Below are positions 49,654 to 54,747 of a stretch of 54,747 bases of DNA, in pieces. The notes beneath the pieces were generated by a model. That model saw nothing but the letters and a program-made list of their open reading frames with translations. It did no database searches and was not told the DNA's origin. Positions within the stretch are counted from its first letter, which is position 1; the number at the start of each line of letters is the position of its first letter. The stretch lies in IMG/VR virus record IMGVR_UViG_3300037071_003643, positions 1 to 54,747 of that record; one strand, given 5' to 3'. Both the position numbers and the translations under genes were made by a program. Origin of the DNA: a virus.

Positions 49654-49925
49654 CGCTCGCTCCCGACCTGCAGTTCGAGTTCGCGCACCGCGGTCCCTAC
49701 GCCGTCCTCCTCAGGCGGTCCGAGCCCTGGCCCCGCCACGTGACGATCGGCCACGACTGGCTCGAATGGGCGGGCAACTCCGCCTGGGTGCAGCGCGAGC
49801 CGAACGGCGGAGTCTGGCTCCGTCCCACCGATACGGCGCCCGCTCTCTATCGCTTCGAGCACGCGGCAGACGGCGACGATCACTACCGGCTCGTGGCGGT
49901 CGGCGATCCACCGAGGTTCGTGTGA
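49650..49925 (+). CDS. Small hypothetical protein
   Basis: 91 residues: PDLQFEFAHRGPYAVLLRRS, then HVTIGHDWLEWAGNSAWVQR and a beta-like end RFEHAADGDDHYRLVAVGD. May be a minor virion or neck protein because of coupling with the connector gene (ATGA). Family not recognised. Confidence 0.58.
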   Translation: MTLAPDLQFEFAHRGPYAVLLRRSEPWPRHVTIGHDWLEWAGNSAWVQREPNGGVWLRPTDTAPALYRFEHAADGDDHYRLVAVGDPPRFV

Positions 49926-50128
49926 CTGAGCTCCGCGTCGTCGGCGAGACGTCCTGGAGCGGCTGCGCCATCTGCGATCGAGCGGACGAGCACTACCACT
50001 CGATGGAAGAGCTGGGACGCGCGTTCGCCGAGACGACGGGCCTGACGATCCACGATTCCGACTCGCAACGTAACTGGGCAGCCGCGATCGACCTTGGACC
50101 TTCCGTGGACCTTGGACCTTCGGACTGA
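49922..50128 (+). CDS. Small protein running into the heptamer array
   Basis: 68 residues from GTG 49922 (GTGA overlap). SGCAICDRADEHYHSMEELG is a Cys/His metal site, then helical. The last residues IDLGPSVDLGPSD come from TTGGACC units, so the array has grown into this gene end. Unknown function. Confidence 0.58.
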   Translation: MTELRVVGETSWSGCAICDRADEHYHSMEELGRAFAETTGLTIHDSDSQRNWAAAIDLGPSVDLGPSD

Positions 50129-50207
50129 CAGTCGGCTTGGACCTTGGACCTTTGGACCTTGGACCTTGGACCTTGGACCTTGGACCTTGGACCTTGGACC
50201 TTGCCCG
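50094..50207 (+). repeat. TTGGACC tandem array
   Basis: Two separated copies (50094, 50112) are followed by ten nearly head-to-tail copies (50137-50207; one extra T at 50151). The array is the boundary: the base just after it (about 50213) begins the dinucleotide-restricted segment. The heptamer itself contains TG, GG and CC, the very steps absent afterward. Confidence 0.85.
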
Positions 50208-50212
50208 CGTCT

Positions 50213-50507
50213 CGCGCGCTCGTCTCGATCGACGCTCGCGCGCTCGACGTCGCGATCGCGATCGCGCGCTTCGCTCGCTTCGACGTCTCGCGAGCTTTCG
50301 AGCTTTCGACGATCTCGCGCGCTCGACGCTTCGACGTCGCGATCGCTCGACGCGACTTCGACGCGCTCGAAGATCGACGACGCGCTAGCTCGTCTCGCGC
50401 TCTCTACTAGTAGTCGCTCGACGCGCTCTCTCTAAGCGCTCGTCTCTCGCTCGAACGTACGAGCGCGAAGCGTAAGCTAGAACTAACGCTTTCGTTAGCG
50501 AATACGC
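50213..50507 (+). other. Gene-free restricted leader
   Basis: Nearly 300 bases between the heptamer array and the promoter at 50508. It is a string of TCG, CGC, GACG-like words with stop codons in all frames near its end and no ribosome site. Inverted pieces of CGTTAGCG and GCTAGA occur at 50480-50530. I see no gene. Confidence 0.6.
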
Positions 50508-50536
50508 TAGACGTTCGTTAGCGACTTCGCTAGTCT
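50508..50536 (+). promoter_or_regulatory. Promoter of the 1118-codon gene
   Basis: TAGACG (50508-50513), 17 bases containing GTTAGCGA, then TAGTCT (50531-50536). This equals the leftward early promoter at 45427 in both -35 and spacer. The TGC before the -10 is replaced by CGC, and TATCCT by TAGTCT. Both changes remove excluded dinucleotides. Predicted start is about 46 bases before the ATG at 50589. Confidence 0.65.
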
Positions 50537-50588
50537 CTCGTTAGTCGCTCGTATCGAGACGAGCGAACGAGAGAAAGAGAGACGAGCC

Positions 50589-53500
50589 ATGATCGAGAAC
50601 GAGAACGAGACGCGAGACGCGATCGAAGCGACGATCGAAGAGCTACGAAGCGAGCGCTACGCGAAGTCGAACGAGCGCGACGCTCGCGACGACGACGTAG
50701 ACGCGATTAGCGAGTCGATCGTAGACGAAGAGACGTACGTCGCGAACGTCGCGAAGCTCTCGAACGTCGAGCGCTTCGACGTCGAAAGCTCGATCGCGTC
50801 GAAGCGCGTCGAGCGCGAGCTAGCTAGTCGCGCGAGCGACGATCTCTCGCGCGAGATTCGCGCGCTCGACGAAGAGATCGAAGAGAAAGTCGCTTATCTC
50901 GCGACGCTCGCGAGCGTCGAACGCGACGTCGCGAGCTACGTCGAAGAGACGCTCGACGACGACGCGCTCGCTCGCGTCGCTCGCGCTTCGCTCGACGACG
51001 CGAAGAGCGAAGAGAGCGACGACGCTTTCGATCGCGAAGAGAGCGACGAAGAGCGCGCGACGCGCGAAGAGATCGAGCGCGAAGAGAACGAGTCGAAGAT
51101 CGACTATCGCGATCTCGACGCTTTCGATCGCGCGTTCGATCGAAGCGACGCTCTCGACGTTCTCGCGAGCGAGCTAGACGCGCTTCGCGATCGCGAGATC
51201 GACGAAGAGCTAGCGCTCTCTCGTTCGCTCGCGATCGTCTACGACGTCGTAAAGAGCGCGCGCGTCGAAGCGACGAACGCTACGAACGTCGCGCGTCGCG
51301 TCGCTCGCGATCGCTTCGACGTCGAGCGCGAAGTCTCGAAGCGCTCGCGCGTCGAAGCTCTCGATCTCGCGCTCTCGATCTTCGAGAGCGTCTACGCGAG
51401 CTACGAATACTCGCGCTACGCGATCGACTTCGAGCGCGTCTACGTCGCTCTCGCGACGATTCGCGACTTCGAGATCGAGAACGAGCGCGACGACGACGAA
51501 GCGACGCTCTCGCTCGAAGAGAGCGACGCGCTCGCTAGCTCGATCGTCTCGAAGAGCGCTTACGAGAACGCGACGACGCGCGAAGAGCGCGACGCTCGCT
51601 CGCTCGCTCGACGCGACGCGATCGCGAACGACGCGAAGCGACGCGAGATCGACTCGACGCTCGAAGAGACGCGCGCGAAGATCGACGAAGCGCGTAAGCG
51701 CTCGATCGCGTTCGCGCGCGAGAGCGAGCGAGCGTTCGAGAACGAGACGAGCGACGCGCTCTCGACGTTCGACGTCGAAGAGTACGCGCGAGACGAAGCG
51801 CGCTACGACGCTTATATCGTCTCGCTCGCTACTCGCGTCGTCGAGACGTTCGACGACGACGCGCTCGACTACGATATCTTCGCGTTCGTCGCTCGCTCGC
51901 TCGACGTCGTAGACGTCGAGAGCGCTCGCGAGAACGAAGCGAGCGAAGAGTATCTCGTCTCTCGCGAGACGTTCGTTAGCGTCGCGAGCGACGTCGTACG
52001 AGTCTCGATCTCGCTCGTCTACGACGAAGCGCTCGAAGAGAACGAAGCGCGCGACGTCGAAGCGATCGTCGCTCGTAAGATCGAAGAGCGCGAGCGCGAA
52101 GAGTTCGCGCGCTCGTTCGAGTTCGTCGATTCGCTCTCGAAGATCGAGCGCGACTACTACGACGCTTTCGAGCGCGACTACTACGAGCGCTACGGCGCTA
52201 ACGAGTACGTAACGACGTCGAGCGACGATATTCTCGGTCGCGTCGTCTACGTAGACGACGATCGAGACGAGACGACGACGCGCGAAGAGCGCGAGAACGA
52301 GACGACGACGCGCGTCTACTTCGAGCGCGATTCGTTCGCGAAGCTCGTTAGCGAGACGACGACGAAGAACGACTCGACGACGCTCGACGAAGCTCGCGCG
52401 CTTATCTCGAAGCTCGAAGCGAGCGTCGCGCTCGTCTCGAAGAGCGACGACGACGAAGCGCTCGACGCTACGCGAGACGAGAGCGAGTACGTCGTCGTAG
52501 AGAACGACGACGCGCGCTCTTACGACGTCGTAGCGCGAGACTCGATCGCGAAGCGCGCGACGCGCTCGTTCGACGACGACGACGACGACGAAAGCGAGAA
52601 CGTCGCGAATAACGACGCGATCGCGACTTACGCGAAAGAGAACGACGTCTCTCTCGCGAGCGCTATCGAGACGTTCGACGTCGTCGAAGAGATCGTCGCG
52701 AACGACGATCGCGTAAGCGACGCGCTCGCTACGAGCGTCGCTCGCGAAGAGCTACGCGAACGCGAGATCGACTTCGACGACGAAGCTCTCTCGAAGCTCG
52801 TAGACGAAGCGATCGCGAAGCGCGACGCGACGACGTACGAGACGAAGCGCGAGAGCGCGCGAGACGTCGCTACGCGAGCGCTCGAAGTCGCGAGCGACGA
52901 AGAGCGCGAAGTCGCGATCGAGATCGAAGCGAAGATCGAGAACGCGCGAGACGTCGAGCGTACGAAGCTCGCGAGAGATCGCGCGCTCGATCGTCTCGAC
53001 GCGCTTACGAGCGCTCGCGAAGTCGTCTACGAGCGACAGTTCGAGCTAGACGAGAGCGAAGAGCGCGACGCTTACGCGCTCGTTCTCGACGATCTCGAAA
53101 GCGCGCTCGACGAAGCGCGCGACGACGTAGACGCGAAGCGCGAACGTCTCGCGTCTCTCTACTTCGTCGAGACGAACGACGACGACGCGAAGAGCGACGA
53201 CGCGAAAGCGAGCGACGCTCTCGAAGCGATCGAGCGCGAGAACGCGAAGATAGACGAAGAGACGAAGCGCGACGACGACGCGACGCGCGAGAGCGCTTCG
53301 ACTTCGTTCGCTCGCGCGATCGCGAGCGCTAACGTCGAATACGCTTACGACGTCGCGTTCGATAACGCGATCGACTTCGAGAACGACGACGACGTAGCTA
53401 TCGACGTCGAAGCGCTTATCGACGATCTCGAAGTCGTCGTCTACGAAGCGTCGCGCGAGATCGAGAACGAGTACGAGCGCGACGTCGTTCGCGAAGTCGT

Positions 53501-53945
53501 CGTCGAGTACGTCGAGACGATTCGCGCGCTAAACGCGACGTCTACGACGAGCGAAGAGACGAAGAGCGCGTCGAGCGTCTCGCTTCGCGACTTCGACGAC
53601 GCGCTACGTATCGAGAACGACGAAGAGCGCGTCGCGAAGCTAACGTCGTTCGCGTCGCGCTCGAAGTCGAAGAGCGATCGAAAGAGCGCGAGCGACGAAG
53701 TCGTGCGCGAGTACGTCGCGAAAGCGCTCGACGATCTCTACGCGAGCGAGATCGAAAGCGCGATCGCGAGCGAGCTAGACGCGAACGACTACGAGAGCGA
53801 CGAAGCGCGACGTATCGCGAAGCGCGAAGCTCTCGTTAGCGCGATCGTCGATACGTCGTCGCTCGCTCTCTACGACGCGAACTACGACGTAGACGAGATC
53901 GAAGAGAACGACGCGCTAGAACGATTCGCGCGCGAGATCGTCTAG
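50589..53945 (+). CDS. 1118-residue protein of reduced amino acid alphabet
   Basis: Open from ATG 50589 to TAG 53943. There is no Pro, His, Cys or Trp, one Met (the start), two Gly and one Gln; those rare residues arise exactly where the dinucleotide rule is broken. It is rich in Asp, Glu, Arg, Ala, Val, Ser and looks helical and highly acidic, with coiled-coil-like stretches. Codon third bases follow the next base: Asp is GAC before G/T but GAT before C; Glu is GAA before G and GAG otherwise; Lys AAA before G. The ribosome site is weak (AAAGAGAGACGA), as GG is excluded. The long open frame amid frequent TAG/TAA in other frames favours true translation. No homology is recognised; function unknown. 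Confidence 0.7.
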   Translation: MIENENETRDAIEATIEELRSERYAKSNERDARDDDVDAISESIVDEETYVANVAKLSNVERFDVESSIASKRVERELASRASDDLSREIRALDEEIEEKVAYLATLASVERDVASYVEETLDDDALARVARASLDDAKSEESDDAFDREESDEERATREEIEREENESKIDYRDLDAFDRAFDRSDALDVLASELDALRDREIDEELALSRSLAIVYDVVKSARVEATNATNVARRVARDRFDVEREVSKRSRVEALDLALSIFESVYASYEYSRYAIDFERVYVALATIRDFEIENERDDDEATLSLEESDALASSIVSKSAYENATTREERDARSLARRDAIANDAKRREIDSTLEETRAKIDEARKRSIAFARESERAFENETSDALSTFDVEEYARDEARYDAYIVSLATRVVETFDDDALDYDIFAFVARSLDVVDVESARENEASEEYLVSRETFVSVASDVVRVSISLVYDEALEENEARDVEAIVARKIEEREREEFARSFEFVDSLSKIERDYYDAFERDYYERYGANEYVTTSSDDILGRVVYVDDDRDETTTREERENETTTRVYFERDSFAKLVSETTTKNDSTTLDEARALISKLEASVALVSKSDDDEALDATRDESEYVVVENDDARSYDVVARDSIAKRATRSFDDDDDDESENVANNDAIATYAKENDVSLASAIETFDVVEEIVANDDRVSDALATSVAREELREREIDFDDEALSKLVDEAIAKRDATTYETKRESARDVATRALEVASDEEREVAIEIEAKIENARDVERTKLARDRALDRLDALTSAREVVYERQFELDESEERDAYALVLDDLESALDEARDDVDAKRERLASLYFVETNDDDAKSDDAKASDALEAIERENAKIDEETKRDDDATRESASTSFARAIASANVEYAYDVAFDNAIDFENDDDVAIDVEALIDDLEVVVYEASREIENEYERDVVREVVVEYVETIRALNATSTTSEETKSASSVSLRDFDDALRIENDEERVAKLTSFASRSKSKSDRKSASDEVVREYVAKALDDLYASEIESAIASELDANDYESDEARRIAKREALVSAIVDTSSLALYDANYDVDEIEENDALERFAREIV

Positions 53946-54686
53946 CGCGCTCGATCGCGCTAGAACGAGCGAGCTAAGAGCGACGCGAGAGCGTCGCTCT
54001 CTCGCTGTCTAAGCTCGTCTAAGCGTCGCGCGATACGTCGTTAGTCTCTCGTACTAGCTCGCGCGCTCGACGTCTCTACGTCGCTTAGAGAGCGCTACGC
54101 GCGATCTCGCTTCGCGCTCTCTCGACGTCTCTAAGCGATCGACGCTCGCTCGCGTACGTCTACTCGTCTCGCGATCGCGCGTCGCTTAGACGCGCTCTCG
54201 TAGCGCTACGCGCTCGCTCTCGATCGACGACGCGATCTCGAAGCTCTACGCGCTCGCGCTAGAACGCGCGCTCGATCGTCTCTCGCTCGACGCGCGCTTC
54301 GCTTCGTCGCGCTCTCGATCTCGACGCTACGCGCTCGTCTACGTCGAACGTCTACTCGTACGCGCTCGCTCGCTCGTCTAGCGTAGAGAGCGGCCTAAGC
54401 GACGCTACGACGTCGAGACGCGACGCTCGTACGAGACGCGACGACGCTATCTCGATCGCTTAGAACGCTCGGCCTAAGCCACGAGGCGCGAAAGCTAGCG
54501 ACGATTCGACGAAACCTAGCGCTAGCTTCGACGTCGAGAAAGCTAGCGATACGTATAGCTTCGCGATCGAGAGTAGCTAGCTTCGAGACGTTCGCGAGAT
54601 ACGTTCTAGCGTAAGCGATACGAGAGAACGAGAGATCGTAAGCGACGCTAAGCGACGACGGCCGAGATAGCTTACGTCGTAAGAGA
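53946..54686. other. Gene-free part of restricted segment
   Basis: About 740 bases after the long gene keep the same dinucleotide rule while being full of TAG and TAA in all frames, so the rule is not caused by coding. Direct repeats CGGCCTAAGC are at 54391 and 54470, 79 bases apart, and are the main exceptions. No ribosome site and no convincing gene are seen. Confidence 0.7.
54490..54583. repeat. Inverted copies of left-end CGCTAG repeats
   Basis: GAAAGCTAGCGA (54490), GAAACCTAGCG (54511) and GAAAGCTAGCGAT (54538) are reverse complements of the left-end motif (TCGCTAGCTTTC, CGCTAGGTTTC). Forward-like GCTAGCTTCG occurs at 54520 and again near 54574. If the molecule is circular or permuted, these face the left array across the junction upstream of the terminase genes. 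Confidence 0.62.
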
Positions 54687-54747
54687 TATCCCAGGGCGGG
54701 GTCGAATCTCTCGGTCCGCCGCGCGGGGATCAGCAAGTCTCTCCTTC

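Larger units (their letters stand above)
50213..54686. other. Segment lacking CA, CC, GG and TG dinucleotides
   Basis: About 4.5 kb in which C is followed only by G or T and G is preceded only by A or C. By eye, 50213-50585 has no exception. The open frame 50592-53945 has four (GG at 52194 and 52236, CA at 53037, TG at 53704). 53946-54390 has one (TG at 54006). Exceptions cluster at the start codon (GCCATG) and in CGGCCTAAGC at 54391 and 54470. A and T steps are unrestricted. G+C is still high; a 60-base line at 50641 counts 39. The rest of the window does not show this. Confidence 0.92.

Noticed and set aside
50094-50435. Small open frames across the heptamer array (repeated Leu-Asp-Leu-Gly-Pro-Trp-Thr)
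   Set aside because: Period-7 repeat is open in several frames with equal peptides in each; no ribosome site.
50213-54686. Explanation by RIP- or APOBEC-like C-to-T hypermutation
   Set aside because: Would lower G+C and create stops; G+C is still high and an 1118-codon frame is intact, and GC, CG, CT and TC steps are plentiful.
50213-54686. Explanation by CRISPR PAM avoidance alone
   Set aside because: Avoiding GG/CC would not remove CA and TG, and there is no reason it would apply to a single segment of the genome.
50213-54686. Simple low-complexity or satellite DNA
   Set aside because: Sequence is not tandemly repeated; long stretches are unique words under one dinucleotide rule.
54395-54736. 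113-codon minus-strand frame at the right end
   Set aside because: Runs out of the restricted segment with no ribosome site and odd Arg/Ser composition; more likely a chance frame.
54686-54747. tRNA-like GGGTCGAATCTC sequence
   Set aside because: Resembles a T-loop but the flanking bases do not make a 5-bp T stem or the rest of a cloverleaf within the window.

Overview
This window is most of, or all of, the genome of a tailed phage with siphovirus architecture (Caudoviricetes). It has an HK97-type head module, a long tail tape measure, a separate major tail protein, no sheath gene and a lysis cassette. Base composition is GC-rich and genes are tightly packed, many joined by ATGA, GTGA or TTGA stop/start overlaps. 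GTG and TTG starts are common. A GC-rich host, possibly actinobacterial, fits the P27-type terminase, LuxR-type regulators, NlpC/P60 lysin and a sortase-signal-like peptide, but the host is not proven. I see no integrase, no DNA polymerase and no tRNA gene.

Layout. (1) 1-163: helically phased repeats in front of the terminase genes. (2) 164-29849, plus strand: late genes. These run terminases, portal, S49 protease, capsid, a five-gene glycosyltransferase/methyltransferase cassette, virion surface proteins including one with 19 Thr-rich repeats, neck and tail genes, a very large glycosidase/TIG tail protein, endolysin and holin-like genes, and end at a strong terminator at 29858-29902. (3) 29914-47086, minus strand: early genes. 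They include a TET-associated-type DNA glycosyltransferase, a C5-cytosine methyltransferase, HNH and zinc-ribbon proteins, a replisome organizer with a helicase-loader candidate, ERF annealing protein, an XRE repressor, two LuxR-type regulators and many tiny genes. (4) 47087-47753: a divergent control region. (5) 47754-50128, plus strand: a secreted lytic transglycosylase, HNH endonuclease and a displaced head-tail connector. (6) 50094-50207: a TTGGACC heptamer array. (7) 50213-54686: a segment of about 4.5 kb almost entirely lacking the dinucleotides CA, CC, GG and TG. It holds one 1118-codon open frame using about 13 amino acids.

The segment in (7) is the standout. The exclusion covers coding and noncoding DNA alike. 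It changes the third base of codons according to the next base, and it even alters a promoter that is otherwise shared with elsewhere in the genome. It breaks at the ATG start and in a repeated 10-mer. This points to a constraint on the DNA itself. One testable idea is that the phage cytosine-modification genes (methyltransferase plus glycosyltransferase) act at C followed by A or C, so this segment would be a modification-free island. Other causes remain open.

A second possible system is the virion glycosylation cassette (6270-10363) beside the Thr-rich repeat protein (13230-14852), whose units carry N-x-T and Thr clusters. A third is a telomere-like G-rich repeat inside the replication initiator gene (37852-37906), which may mark the origin.
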